A DNA stretch of 64,000 nucleotides from CBDCPI01 sp965220245 (GCA_965220245.1 CBDCPI010000008.1:682001-746000); one strand, 5' to 3'. Counted from the first letter of the stretch, positions 15,634 to 24,767 are shown. The notes: generated by a model not told the origin, from the sequence alone. Numbers and translations: made by a program.

Positions 15634-18564
15634 TTATATAATCAACCCCGCCTCCTTGGGCCGGGCCTTGCCGCCATGGACGCTGGGCTCGGCGCACCAC
15701 TTGGCGGCGAGGCGGCGCACTCCCTGGTAGATGTCTTCGTCGAATCCCAGCAGATCGCAGACCACCCGCCGGTCCAGCAGGGCGCGGTTGGGGTCGGCGT
15801 CGGCCAAGTAGGCGGGCTTCAGTTCCTTGTCCCGAAACTCTTCGAAGATGGCCTCTGACGTGGCTAGCTGCTCGTCACTGAGGGCGCGGAGGTCTAGTGT
15901 GGGTAGCGATTCTGCCGAGCGTATAGTCATGTCTCCCCGACCTGCGACTTGACGGTTAGAGTGCCACCAATAGCACAGGAGCCCTAATGTACTGTTTCCC
16001 CACAGGGCGAAAACATAATCGTAAACAGATGTGTCAAATGTGACGTTAGGCCAAGCTCGACCGCCTATACTCCGGCACTCCGTGAACGCTACTGCTAGTG
16101 GTTGGGAATTGAAACGAAAACCTCGGCTGATGTGAACACGACCGGCTGTAGACCACACTTCGGCGGCTTTAGTCTCCATCCCTTGTCGAACCTGCAATTG
16201 CGAGTCGGGGAGGCAAATCATTCGAGTCTCATTCTTCGCATCGTGACTCCACAGAGCGGGATAGGTAGCTGTAGGGCTGGGGGATTCTTTTGTAAAAGGG
16301 CCGCGTGGTGGCGGCCCGGTGATGTCACGGTCAACCAGGCCAAGCGGTCCTACTGTACTTAGCGGTATTACTCCTAGCTCAATGGGTTCGAGGTTGCCAG
16401 GAAGCCACAATTTGGATTGGGACAACGCATAGGCGGTTTGAGCCAGGGAATGATCGGACAGGCGCACCGCACTCCATGCCCTGCCATCGGGATCGCGAGG
16501 CGCAGTTAGAATCTCGCCCGTTCGCTTATCTCCGATCATTAGAGGCGTACCGCCGTACGGCCCGTCTTCAATCCGCCTAACATGATTCCCGTCAGAGACT
16601 CTACCGACTAGCGCGCTCGCGTGGGCAAATCCCGTTAGCCTGTGGGTCAGAGAAGAAAAGAGCGCTCGCTCCTCTGATGACTCCCCGGGTTTTAGTTTTC
16701 GAGCGATCACCAAGCATTCAGCCAGACCCGTATCCGCGGAAAACGACAGATCATTATTGTCCGCAGCAGCTATTGTGAGCACTGTCAATTCTGCGTAGTT
16801 GCCCGTCAACATCCGCCGGAAATCCTGCCAAGATAATCCAGCGGCCGCAGATAGGGGCAACACCAGCGCCAGTACTCCGCCGGGGTTGAGTTTCCGGTCA
16901 GCGAGTGCTGCGAAAGCAGAGGCAATCCCTGCGTTGCCGTGATAGCAGGAGTCTTTACCGAATTGGTTAATCCGTTCTCCCATTGCGGTCTGGTCTTTTG
17001 GAGTAGCGTCGAAGGCGGCGAACGCAGGGTTGGTAATGTCCGCGTGTGCGCCCTCGTGGTTGGTGGCCCGGGTAAACGGCGGGTTCATTATCACTAGGTC
17101 AAAGCTGCCGTCGGCTATCTCTGCTATGACTTGGCCGGCCGTCTCCTCGCCCGCGCTGCCGGTGCGGAGGGCCGGGTCGCTGGTATTGAACAACGACGGC
17201 TCCGCAGAGGACTGGAGCAGCTCCAGCGAACCAATCTTCACGCTGCCGTCGTCCTGCCGGCCGTAGGCCAGGGTGTAGAGGCGCGACTTGCCGAAGTCAA
17301 TCGATGGCTGTACGCCGGACAAGGTCGAGCCGGTAATGTGAATCGCCGACGGCATAACGTCGCAGCCGTAGAGCACTTCCTCCATCATCACGCGGTGCAG
17401 AGCGGCCGGGTCGCCACCGGACCGTTCATGGCGGGCGGCTATCTCATCGTAGACCGCCGAGAGCAGGGCGCCGGTCCCGCAGGCAAAGTCGGCAACGCGG
17501 AGCTTGCCGATGGCTTCAGTATCGCTCCAGTCAATGCCTTCTAGCGTCTCTGAAGTCCCGGGGTTGAGCTTGGCAACGGCCAGTCGGGCCAGGAGCGCCG
17601 CCGATGCGGGCCGGGTGTAGAAGGTCGCCAGATACTTGCGGTCGGCGATGAGACGCTGGAAAATGCGTCCGGTCAGGTCGTGGGCGTTGTTGACGCCGGT
17701 CGCGCCGACGGTCTGGGCGGTGTTCCGAAGTTCTTCAAGAATCCGGGCTGCGTAGAACGACGGCAGTTGTTCCAAAATGTCTTTAGCGATAGCGAAGATG
17801 GCCCAGTAGTTGATGGCTAAAATATCGGTCCAAGCGGCCAGGGTTTCGGCTTGCGGATTGCCGACTGACGGCCCGCACACCAGTTGCAATGGTTTCACGT
17901 TTTCGTGCATTCCGGCGATGCGCTCGTGGAACACCAACGCGTTGGCGACGATGGCGCAGGCCATGCGCCGGGTCTGAGGAACGTCGGACATTCCTAATAG
18001 ACGGGCTATGGACCGGTTGATTTGGGGATTGGTCTCGCCCATCTGATTAAGGATGCCCGCAGCCTTCTCTATACCTTGTTCCAGCGCCGTCGCAGCCTCG
18101 TTCACCGCGCGTTGGGGGACGGATACCAGACGCGCCAAATCAGCCAGGTCAGTGGTCGAACCGTCGAGCCAACCGGATTCCGGGAACCGGGTCCCGTCCT
18201 CATATAGGACGGCATACGACAAGAGGGAACCGGCGATTGCCATAGTCAAATCCGAGGCTTCGGGGATGCCATCGGGATAGCGTAGAGCAATGGCCGCCTC
18301 AATGGGTCGAGGGTGCATGGTGACGTTCATACCGAGGCGGGACTTAGCTTCGGCCTCGACGGTCATTGCCGGTAGAAATTCGGCTTCTATCACCACCGGG
18401 GACCGGTCCGGCGCGGTGATTAGAATGTCGGGACGCTGACCGGGATGGTCTACTATAGTCTGGGTATCCTCGGAGCGAACTTCACAGCCATGCAGCATCG
18501 GCCGCAGCAGACTGGCTAAAGCGTTGTTGGCGCTGGGTTCGGTATGGCGGGGCATGATGCTCAA
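15634..18564 (-). CDS. N6-adenine DNA methyltransferase with N-terminal nuclease-like domain (type IIG-like)
   Basis: This 976-residue protein has three parts. Residues 44-63 contain RPDILITAPDRSP and VVIEAEF, an acidic D46/E60/E62 pattern of a restriction-nuclease-like fold. Residues 280-600 are an adenine methyltransferase: DFACGTGALL at 359-368 is the AdoMet motif and NPPF at 494-497 the catalytic motif. The C-terminal 300 residues should contain target recognition. A single-chain layout suggests a type IIG restriction-modification enzyme, or a solitary modification enzyme if the N-terminal domain is inactive, as no clear catalytic lysine is seen. It heads the minus-strand island. Confidence 0.75.
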   Translation of the reverse strand: MSIMPRHTEPSANNALASLLRPMLHGCEVRSEDTQTIVDHPGQRPDILITAPDRSPVVIEAEFLPAMTVEAEAKSRLGMNVTMHPRPIEAAIALRYPDGIPEASDLTMAIAGSLLSYAVLYEDGTRFPESGWLDGSTTDLADLARLVSVPQRAVNEAATALEQGIEKAAGILNQMGETNPQINRSIARLLGMSDVPQTRRMACAIVANALVFHERIAGMHENVKPLQLVCGPSVGNPQAETLAAWTDILAINYWAIFAIAKDILEQLPSFYAARILEELRNTAQTVGATGVNNAHDLTGRIFQRLIADRKYLATFYTRPASAALLARLAVAKLNPGTSETLEGIDWSDTEAIGKLRVADFACGTGALLSAVYDEIAARHERSGGDPAALHRVMMEEVLYGCDVMPSAIHITGSTLSGVQPSIDFGKSRLYTLAYGRQDDGSVKIGSLELLQSSAEPSLFNTSDPALRTGSAGEETAGQVIAEIADGSFDLVIMNPPFTRATNHEGAHADITNPAFAAFDATPKDQTAMGERINQFGKDSCYHGNAGIASAFAALADRKLNPGGVLALVLPLSAAAGLSWQDFRRMLTGNYAELTVLTIAAADNNDLSFSADTGLAECLVIARKLKPGESSEERALFSSLTHRLTGFAHASALVGRVSDGNHVRRIEDGPYGGTPLMIGDKRTGEILTAPRDPDGRAWSAVRLSDHSLAQTAYALSQSKLWLPGNLEPIELGVIPLSTVGPLGLVDRDITGPPPRGPFTKESPSPTATYPALWSHDAKNETRMICLPDSQLQVRQGMETKAAEVWSTAGRVHISRGFRFNSQPLAVAFTECRSIGGRAWPNVTFDTSVYDYVFALWGNSTLGLLCYWWHSNRQVAGRGDMTIRSAESLPTLDLRALSDEQLATSEAIFEEFRDKELKPAYLADADPNRALLDRRVVCDLLGFDEDIYQGVRRLAAKWCAEPSVHGGKARPKEAGLII

Positions 18565-18744
18565 AGACCTCCACCGGGGAGAAAATATCGCGGGGAAAGT
18601 TACTAGGCTCGTTTACCGGACCGCCCTTTGCTATCTGAGAACGAAAGATGTTCCGTTTCCATTATAATCACCCTGTCTTGGCTGCCGGTTATGAGAGCCG
18701 AGAAACTCAAGGAGAGAATTTAAAAGCAGGTTTAGGTGATAAAC

Positions 18745-19620
18745 ATGTTCGACGGATTTGAGCGACGGCAGATTCAGACCAGCGAGACCACCATCAATCT
18801 GGTCACCGGCGGCAGCGGACCGCCCGTGTTGCTCCTTCATGGATACCCCCAGACGCACGCTATGTGGCATAAGGTCGCGCCTCGTTTGGCCCAAGACTTC
18901 ACGGTCGTCGCGCCGGACCTTCGCGGTTACGGCGACAGCGGCAAACCGCCGGGCGACCCGGAGCATCTGACCTACTCCAAACGCAAGATGGCCCAAGACC
19001 AAGTGGAGGTAATGCAGGCCCTGGGCTTCGAGTCCTTCCGGCTCGTCGGCCACGACCGGGGTGCCCGGGTGTCCCATCGTCTGACCAAGGACCACCCCGA
19101 GCGAGTCCAAAAGTTGGCAGTGCTGGACATCATTCCCACCCACCGGATGTTCCAAATCGTCAACAAAGAGATGGCCACCAATACCTACCACTGGTTCTTT
19201 CTGATCCAGCCCTACGATTACCCGGAGCGTTTGATCGGCGGGTCGGCCGACTACTTCATTCGCAGCCGGTTCGAGCGGGCCAAGGATGCTGCCGAGGTCT
19301 TTCCCGCCGCGGCGTTGGAAGAGTACGTGCGTTGTTTTTGTGACCCGGCAACCATCCACGCCACCTGTGAGGACTACCGCGCCGGGGCCAGCATTGACTT
19401 GGTCCATGACGACGCGGACTTTGACAACAAGGTTTCCTGTCCCATATTCGCGCTGTGGAGTTCTACCGGCTACGTTGGCCGTACCCAAGACGTGTTGGCG
19501 GTCTGGCGAGACTATGCCACCGACGTGAGCGGTCAATCGCTGCCTTGCGGGCACTACCTGGCCGAGGAAATGCCCGATGAGACCTACGCCATCCTCAATT
19601 CCTTTTTGCAACAGGGCTAG
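18745..19620 (+). CDS. Haloacetate (fluoroacetate) dehalogenase-like alpha/beta hydrolase
   Basis: This is a 291-residue alpha/beta hydrolase. The nucleophile is Asp104 in VGHDRGARVSHR, not Ser, as in haloacetate dehalogenases and epoxide hydrolases. Asp128 (AVLDII) and His270 (PCGHY) fit the rest of the triad. Arg105 and Arg108 fit the carboxylate clamp, and His149-Trp150 plus Tyr211 (CEDYRAG) match the halide pocket known in fluoroacetate dehalogenase. Reaction by family: haloacetate plus water to glycolate plus halide. AGGTGAT precedes the ATG at 18745; an upstream GTG lies within that site. Chloro- rather than fluoroacetate could be preferred. Confidence 0.82.
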   Translation: MFDGFERRQIQTSETTINLVTGGSGPPVLLLHGYPQTHAMWHKVAPRLAQDFTVVAPDLRGYGDSGKPPGDPEHLTYSKRKMAQDQVEVMQALGFESFRLVGHDRGARVSHRLTKDHPERVQKLAVLDIIPTHRMFQIVNKEMATNTYHWFFLIQPYDYPERLIGGSADYFIRSRFERAKDAAEVFPAAALEEYVRCFCDPATIHATCEDYRAGASIDLVHDDADFDNKVSCPIFALWSSTGYVGRTQDVLAVWRDYATDVSGQSLPCGHYLAEEMPDETYAILNSFLQQG

Positions 19621-19650
19621 CCACCGGCCTAACCCAAGAGGAGTGGCGCC

Positions 19651-19848
19651 CAGGGCTTTTTACTGATACGTGAACAACCAACTAAACCCGGTGCTTCTCC
19701 ATCGTCACTCCCGCTTTCGCGGGAGTCCAGAGATGTTGCCAACCAGTGGTGGTCCTTGTGCCTGCCCGCCCAAGGCGGATGGATTCCCGCCTGCGCGGGA
19801 ATGACGAATGGGGTATTTACATATCAATTACAATCGAAAGATCCTAGG
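19651..19848. mobile_element. MITE-like element (copy A2) with 8-bp target duplication
   Basis: It is flanked on both sides by GTGGCGCC (19643-19650 and 19849-19856). It begins CAGGGCTTTTTACTG and ends CGAAAGATCCTAG, imperfect inverted ends resembling the family B terminus. The interior has CGCTTTCGCGGGAGTCC and GGATTCCCGCCTGCGCGGGA arms like family A. It looks like a family A body with family B-like ends. No open frame is present. Confidence 0.7.
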
Positions 19849-19877
19849 GTGGCGCCAGACTGCGGGAGTTAGATGCT

Positions 19878-21002
19878 ATGACCTCCTCCACCAGCGACGT
19901 AGTAATCATCGGGGGCGGCATCGTTGGCTGCCTCACGGCTTATCTGCTGGCCCGCCAAGGCCTGAAAGTAACGTTGTTGGAGGCTGACGCCGTCGGCAGC
20001 CACGCCTCGGGCTTCGCTTTCGGCGAAATGGGACCGCTGGAGGGGGCCGGCATCCCGGACCCTTTGTTGGACTTTACGGTGTGGTCTTTGGAGCGGCATC
20101 GCACTCTCGCGGGCGAACTCAGGGAAGCGTCCGGGGTTGATAATCAGTACCAGGACTGTGATCGTCTAAAGCTGGCTTTCGACGAAGCCACTGTCGCCAG
20201 CTATCGGGAAGACTTGAAGTGGCAGCGGCAGGTCTCGGAATGCCCGGCCCAGTGGTTGGAGCCGGAGGAAGTAGTCAACTTGGAACCGATGGCCAACCCG
20301 GAATGCCTGGGAGCAACCTACGTTCAGAGAGCGGGCGCCGTGGAGCCGTACCGGCACACGCTGGCGGCAGCCCAAGCCGGCGAGAATGCCGGGGTGGCGG
20401 TGTTGCTGCGCCGGGCCACCGGCTTGCTCACCGAGAAGGACCGTTGCTTGGGGGTAACCTACGATGGCGGACAACTGGAGGCCGGTATCGTGGTGCTGGC
20501 CATGGGGCCGTGGACCGGGCAGGCTTCCACTTGGTGCCGCTACGATATTCCGGTAACCCCGCTCAAGGGGCAAATCCTCCGCTTGCAACACGGCGGCCCC
20601 GCTATCAAGACCTCTTTACATTGGGGCGGCAGCTACGTGGCGAGCAAACCCGACGGCCTAATCTGGGCGGGCACTACCGAAGAGGAGGCCGGATTCGACG
20701 ACGGGCCGACGATGGAAGCCCGCAACAAGATTATGGGAGACCTGTTGCGAATGGCGCCCACGCTGGCCGATGCGAACCTGGTGCGCCAGACCGCCTGCCT
20801 GCGGCCTCTCTCCGCCGACGGGATGCCCATAGTCGGCCAAGTCCCGGGCTGGACCAACCTGTTCGTAGGCACCGGGGCGGGGCGAAAGGGAATCTTGTGG
20901 AGCACCGGGATGAGCTTCGGCCTGGCCGACCTGGTCCTCGAAGGGAAAACCGGTGTGCCAGGTCTACAATTCTTGGACCCGGGGCGGTTCCGCCAAGACT
21001 AA
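19878..21002 (+). CDS. DAO-family FAD oxidoreductase (glycine/D-amino-acid oxidase type)
   Basis: This 374-residue protein starts with the dinucleotide-binding fold VVIIGGGIVGCLTAYLLA (GxGxxG at residues 12-17) and EAD at the end of strand 2 for ribose binding. The C-terminal TACLRPLSADGMPIVGQVPG and GAGRKGILWSTG are the DAO-family FAD-closing motifs. It oxidises an amine C-N bond of a small amine or amino acid; substrate choice (glycine, sarcosine, D-amino acid) is open. The 3' end overlaps the convergent ComB-like gene by four bases, so each stop lies inside the other gene. Confidence 0.88.
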   Translation: MTSSTSDVVIIGGGIVGCLTAYLLARQGLKVTLLEADAVGSHASGFAFGEMGPLEGAGIPDPLLDFTVWSLERHRTLAGELREASGVDNQYQDCDRLKLAFDEATVASYREDLKWQRQVSECPAQWLEPEEVVNLEPMANPECLGATYVQRAGAVEPYRHTLAAAQAGENAGVAVLLRRATGLLTEKDRCLGVTYDGGQLEAGIVVLAMGPWTGQASTWCRYDIPVTPLKGQILRLQHGGPAIKTSLHWGGSYVASKPDGLIWAGTTEEEAGFDDGPTMEARNKIMGDLLRMAPTLADANLVRQTACLRPLSADGMPIVGQVPGWTNLFVGTGAGRKGILWSTGMSFGLADLVLEGKTGVPGLQFLDPGRFRQD

Positions 21003-21691
21003 TCCATCGACTGCCTACGCGCCACCAAGAGCCCGTCCTCCCGGTGAATACGCATGGCGAAGGGGAAGCGGTTTAGTTGCAGGGCCAGCTCGACGTCTTT
21101 GGGGTGAAACTGCGCCTGCGCGTCGTCGAAGAATTTTTGAGTTTGCCCGCCCTCCATAACCAAGTGCCGGACTGCCTCCTCTTGGGGGCTTCGGCCTTCC
21201 AAGAGGTTTCGCAGGTAAAGAGCGCACTGCTCGTCCTCATCGGAGCGAAATGCGCCCCGGTCCCCCATGGCGATAATGGACACCAGCGCCGGACCGTCCT
21301 GTTGTATGGCCCGCACCGTAGCCCGGGCCACGACGAAGGAGCCCAAGTATACGGTATCCGCTTTGGTAGCCGCCGCCACGCCTACCGTTCCGGCCCTGGT
21401 CGATTGCACGATGGTCTTGCCGGCCACCTCGGCGCGGGAAATCTCGAAGGGCGAGTTGCCGTAATCAAAGCCGTCCGGGCGCTTGCCGTCAACCTCGCCC
21501 ATCAGCAGGTCGCCTATTCCTTGTTGGCGCAGCGCCAAGGCTTCTTCGATCTCGGCCACCAAGACAATGCGGCGGGCGCCCCGGTCGAAGGCGATGGCGG
21601 CGGTAGTGAAGGCACGGAACACGTCGATAATAACCACGGCGCCTTCCGCATCCCGTGCGTCCCGCACCAAGCTGCCCAGCCTTATTTCCAT
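20999..21691 (-). CDS. 2-phosphosulfolactate phosphatase (ComB)-family protein
   Basis: This 230-residue protein has the ComB signatures VVIIDVFRAFTTAAIAF at 19-35, then DYGNSPFEI and IVQSTRAGT, and a FRSDEDEQCALYL helix. ComB hydrolyses 2-phosphosulfolactate to sulfolactate in coenzyme M synthesis, but the family is common in bacteria that do not make coenzyme M and may act on other phosphates; here no other coenzyme M gene is visible. The stop overlaps the convergent DAO gene by four bases. Confidence 0.82.
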   Translation of the reverse strand: MEIRLGSLVRDARDAEGAVVIIDVFRAFTTAAIAFDRGARRIVLVAEIEEALALRQQGIGDLLMGEVDGKRPDGFDYGNSPFEISRAEVAGKTIVQSTRAGTVGVAAATKADTVYLGSFVVARATVRAIQQDGPALVSIIAMGDRGAFRSDEDEQCALYLRNLLEGRSPQEEAVRHLVMEGGQTQKFFDDAQAQFHPKDVELALQLNRFPFAMRIHREDGLLVARRQSMD

Positions 21692-21966
21692 AGGTTAACT
21701 CCTGCTCGTCCCGGTAAGCGCCGCGCGAAGCCCGCCCTTAACCCAAAACCCGCCAGCCTCAAACCATCGTGGCGCCGCCCGGCGGTAAACGCAGTCGACA
21801 GAGGGCCTTGCGCAACCACTTTGCCCCGGATGCTCTTGCTCATTGGCCGGGACTCGCTTAGCAATAGTAAAATAAGCTAGGACTGTGGGCCGCTCTGCCA
21901 ACTGCCATCGGTGTTAGTCTACTACACCACCCGAAGAAGCACGTTAGGACGGGAGATAATAGGGCC

Positions 21967-22323
21967 ATGGGCACTTTTAGCGTAGAAATAGCCATCGGCA
22001 CACCAGACAGGCAGCGATGGGTCACGGTAGACGCCGTGGTCGACACCGGCGCATCAATTACCTCCGTCTCATCTTCGGTCTTACGGGGGCTCGGGGTGGA
22101 GCCAGTGATGCGAAAGCGGTTCCGCTTCGGTCAAGGAGAAATCCGCACTATGGAGGTAGGCCAAACCTGGCTGCGGATCGAAGATGAAGAGATAATCACC
22201 CAAGTTCTCTTCAATGAAGAGAACACTACTCCCCTTCTTGGAGCCTTGGCATTGGAAAGCGCCTACCTGGGCATTGATCCCATCGCCCAGAAGCTGGTCC
22301 CGGTCGACGGGCTGATGTTGTAA
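21967..22323 (+). CDS. Retropepsin-like aspartic protease
   Basis: This 118-residue protein has the aspartic-protease flap/active-site motif VVDTGAS with Asp26, preceded by the VTVDA strand, and LLGALALESAYLGIDP near the end, in the place of the ILGxxxLxxxGxxVD motif of bacterial clan AA proteases. The half-domain size implies a homodimer. Its substrate is unknown; the family is often next to toxin-like or mobile genes, but here it stands alone between two convergent genes. Confidence 0.85.
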   Translation: MGTFSVEIAIGTPDRQRWVTVDAVVDTGASITSVSSSVLRGLGVEPVMRKRFRFGQGEIRTMEVGQTWLRIEDEEIITQVLFNEENTTPLLGALALESAYLGIDPIAQKLVPVDGLML

Positions 22324-22337
22324 CGCCTTGTCTCCTT

Positions 22338-22425
22338 GTCTGAATCAGGATTGATAGGATGGAAGGATTAAGCGGATAAGCAACAATCCTGAGAATCCCT
22401 GAATCCCGCAAATTCTGATTCAGAC
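22338..22425. repeat. Family C snap-back repeat (copy C1)
   Basis: The left arm GTCTGAATCAGGATT and right arm TTCTGATTCAGAC form an 88-bp imperfect palindrome with AGGATG/CATCCT-like inner pairs. Related copies are at 62213-62290 and 12691-12782. This palindrome type is widespread in bacteria. Here it lies between convergent genes, where its hairpin could terminate transcription in both directions. Confidence 0.7.
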
Positions 22426-22487
22426 ATCTACACCGCCGTCTTAGAAAGGTCCGCCTCTGACCCCGGTCCGGCTGGTAGATAGGCCGG

Positions 22488-23438
22488 TCAGGCCTTGCGG
22501 ACCAGCTTTTGCAGCGAGCGCACTTCCCGGGGCGGGGTCAAGTGGCTGCCGGTATGCGTCCAAGAGACCTCGGCAACGTAGATGTCGCCATGGGAGTCGA
22601 TGCAAACGCCGTGGGGAGCGATGAAGGTCCCAGGTTGTTCCCCTTCCGGTATGTCGCCCAGCTTGGCCAGGGTGTTGCCTTGAACGTCCATGATGGTAAT
22701 TCTGGGCCCCAGTCCGGTTGCTTGGGAGTTTGGCCCGATGGACACCCCCAACTCCCCTACGTAAACCGTCTGGTCGCCGGTAGCGTCGATGTACAGGCCG
22801 CAAGGGCGGGCCATGTTGACCCACTGGGTCTCGAACTTGCCGTTCTTGTCGAACACCTGGATGCGGTGGTTCTCCCGGTCGGCCACGTATACCCAGCCGT
22901 CCTTGTCCGTGGCGACGTTGTGGGCGATGTTAAACTGCCCCGGCCCGGTGCCCGACTCGCCCCAAGAAAACAGCAGATTGCCGTCGGGCGAGTACTTGTG
23001 CACCCTGGCGTTGCCGTACCCGTCCGAAACGTAGAAGTCCCCGTTGTCCGGGTCCAAGGCCACGTGGGTGCAGCGGTTGAACGGGTTGCCGCTCATGAAG
23101 GGAGCAGGCTGACCGCTGATGCCCAGGGTGAACAACTCTTTACCGTCCAAGGTGCACTTTCTTACGGTGTGATCGCCGTCGTCAGTGCAAAAAATCGTAT
23201 CGCCGGGCGCCATGGTGATGCCGTGGGCCCTGGGGTAAGTGCCTTCACCCCAAGAACGCAGGAAGTTGCCTTCCCGGTCGAAAACAATCATGGGGTGCTC
23301 GCCGCGGTTGAACACGTACACATTGTCGTTGGAGTCCACCCCCACTGCGGCACACTCCTTGTATGACCAACCATCGGGCAGCTTACCCCAGTCCTCAGCT
23401 ACCTCGTAGGTGTAGTTTGCGGTTCCCACTGCCACCAT
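22488..23438 (-). CDS. NHL-repeat six-bladed beta-propeller protein
   Basis: This 316-residue protein is made of NHL-like repeats (for example AVGVDSNDNVYVFNRG, VALDPDNGDFYVSDGYG, VATDKDGWVYVADRENHRI, VQVFDKNGKFE). Members occur in lyases such as peptidyl-amidoglycolate lyase and in scaffold proteins; no catalytic assignment is justified here. No signal peptide is visible. The ATG at 23438 follows AGGTGA; an upstream TTG lies within that site and is rejected. A family A repeat lies upstream. Confidence 0.82.
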   Translation of the reverse strand: MVAVGTANYTYEVAEDWGKLPDGWSYKECAAVGVDSNDNVYVFNRGEHPMIVFDREGNFLRSWGEGTYPRAHGITMAPGDTIFCTDDGDHTVRKCTLDGKELFTLGISGQPAPFMSGNPFNRCTHVALDPDNGDFYVSDGYGNARVHKYSPDGNLLFSWGESGTGPGQFNIAHNVATDKDGWVYVADRENHRIQVFDKNGKFETQWVNMARPCGLYIDATGDQTVYVGELGVSIGPNSQATGLGPRITIMDVQGNTLAKLGDIPEGEQPGTFIAPHGVCIDSHGDIYVAEVSWTHTGSHLTPPREVRSLQKLVRKA

Positions 23439-23590
23439 GGTGTCACCTCGCAAAGCACGATTCGGGGCCCGGAATGAATTGATCCCCGGCGGTCCAGACC
23501 CGATATACCGCCGCCCAGTCTACTTGCAGATTTTAGCACCTGACCACGGTATTGCAACGAGTCGACTCCGGGACGTCTCCTCAGGACCTT

Positions 23591-23782
23591 TTACTGATGC
23601 TTGAACGATTACCTAAACCAGCCTTTCGTCATTCCGGCCTTGAGCCGGAATCCAGAAGCGTTTGCAACCAGCAACGTTTCTTTTCCTTGGCATTTCTGGA
23701 TTCCCGCCTGCGCGGGAATGACGGTTGGGTTTCAGAATATCGTAAAGGGACCATCTTCGCATCACCAACTCTGAACAGTTAC
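23591..23782. mobile_element. MITE-like element, family A (copy A3, mosaic)
   Basis: The right end CTCTGAACAGTTAC matches the family A terminus and the interior has CATTCCGGCCTTGAGCCGGA and GGATTCCCGCCTGCGCGGGA. The left end TTACTGATGCTTGAACGATT instead resembles the left end of the element at 19651 (TTACTGATACGTGAAC). It therefore looks mosaic or rearranged; no target duplication was found. Confidence 0.55.
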
Positions 23783-23903
23783 GCGCAGGCGAAGGGCGCG
23801 TCATCCATCGTCTCGATACCTACACGTAACAATCCATGTGGCGTATGCTACAGGGTAAGGATAACCCACAGGCTTAATCTTAAGTTAGGGCCGAGGAGGC
23901 ACG

Positions 23904-24767
23904 GTGGCCTGGCAGGAATTGAGCATCACTGTCCCCCACGAGTACGTGGAACCTATATCCTACCTTTTTAGCCGGTACGGACGCGGCGTGACCATGGAAA
24001 CCGCCGACGCCGGCCGGATTATGTTGAGGACCTACCTTCCGGTAGATTCTCGCCAGCGCTTGGCGCATATTGATGTTGGGGTCAAGCTGGTATCGGCTGT
24101 CGAGCCTTTGGGGCAACTGCAAGTCCGCGAGGTGGTTGACGAGGACTGGCAGAATTCATGGAAGTCCCATTTCGATCTCCTAAAAGTCGGCCATCGCTTG
24201 GTCATAAAACCCACTTGGATCGATTACGAAGCCTCGGCGGGTGAAATGGTAATCGAGATCGATCCGGGGATGGCCTTCGGGACCGGCTATCATCCCACCA
24301 CGTATACCTGCCTTGAAGCCATCGAAGAGCTTACCGCCGTTCAATCCTCGGTGCTGGACTTGGGTACCGGCTCCGGTATCCTGGCGATTGCAACGGTCCG
24401 GTTGGGCGCAGAGCACGTGGTCGCTATGGATATTGATTCCCAAGCAATAAAGGCCGCCAGGCAAAATCTAAGACGTACCCGGACGAGCAAGCAGGTGACG
24501 CTGGTTCAAGGCAGCCTGCCCCATGCTACGGCACCGGCAGGCAAATTCGACATGGCGGTAGCCAATATTTCAGCCCGGGCCATTTGCGACCGGGCGCCAT
24601 TTATCGTCCCCACTTTGCGCCCGGGTGGTGTGTTGGTGGCTTCGGGCATGATGCGGGAACAATCTCCACAAGTGATAGATAGCCTAACCGAGCTAGGCTG
24701 CTCCTTGTCCCAAGAGTGGTCGAAGGAGGAATGGGTTACTCTCGCCTTCCAACTTCCTTCGAATTGA
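23904..24767 (+). CDS. prmA: Ribosomal protein L11 methyltransferase
   Basis: This 287-residue enzyme starts at GTG with GAGGAGG four bases upstream. PrmA trimethylates lysines and the N-terminus of ribosomal protein L11 with S-adenosylmethionine. The N-terminal substrate domain is followed by the linker DEDWQNSWKSHF, the PrmA-type GMAFGTGYHPTTYTCLEAIE, and motif I LDLGTGSGILAIATVRLG near residue 155. NISARAICDRAP is the motif IV region (PrmA usually NIL or NILA). The length and order match the family. The neighbours are unrelated, so it is probably monocistronic. Confidence 0.92.
   Translation: MAWQELSITVPHEYVEPISYLFSRYGRGVTMETADAGRIMLRTYLPVDSRQRLAHIDVGVKLVSAVEPLGQLQVREVVDEDWQNSWKSHFDLLKVGHRLVIKPTWIDYEASAGEMVIEIDPGMAFGTGYHPTTYTCLEAIEELTAVQSSVLDLGTGSGILAIATVRLGAEHVVAMDIDSQAIKAARQNLRRTRTSKQVTLVQGSLPHATAPAGKFDMAVANISARAICDRAPFIVPTLRPGGVLVASGMMREQSPQVIDSLTELGCSLSQEWSKEEWVTLAFQLPSN

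Noticed and set aside
18631..19611. Long minus-strand frame over the dehalogenase
   Set aside because: It mirrors the dehalogenase gene, which has a full catalytic set; the reverse translation shows no domain.
22509..23366. Plus-strand frame opposite the NHL-propeller gene
   Set aside because: It is antisense to a gene with clear NHL repeats and has no known domain or ribosome site.
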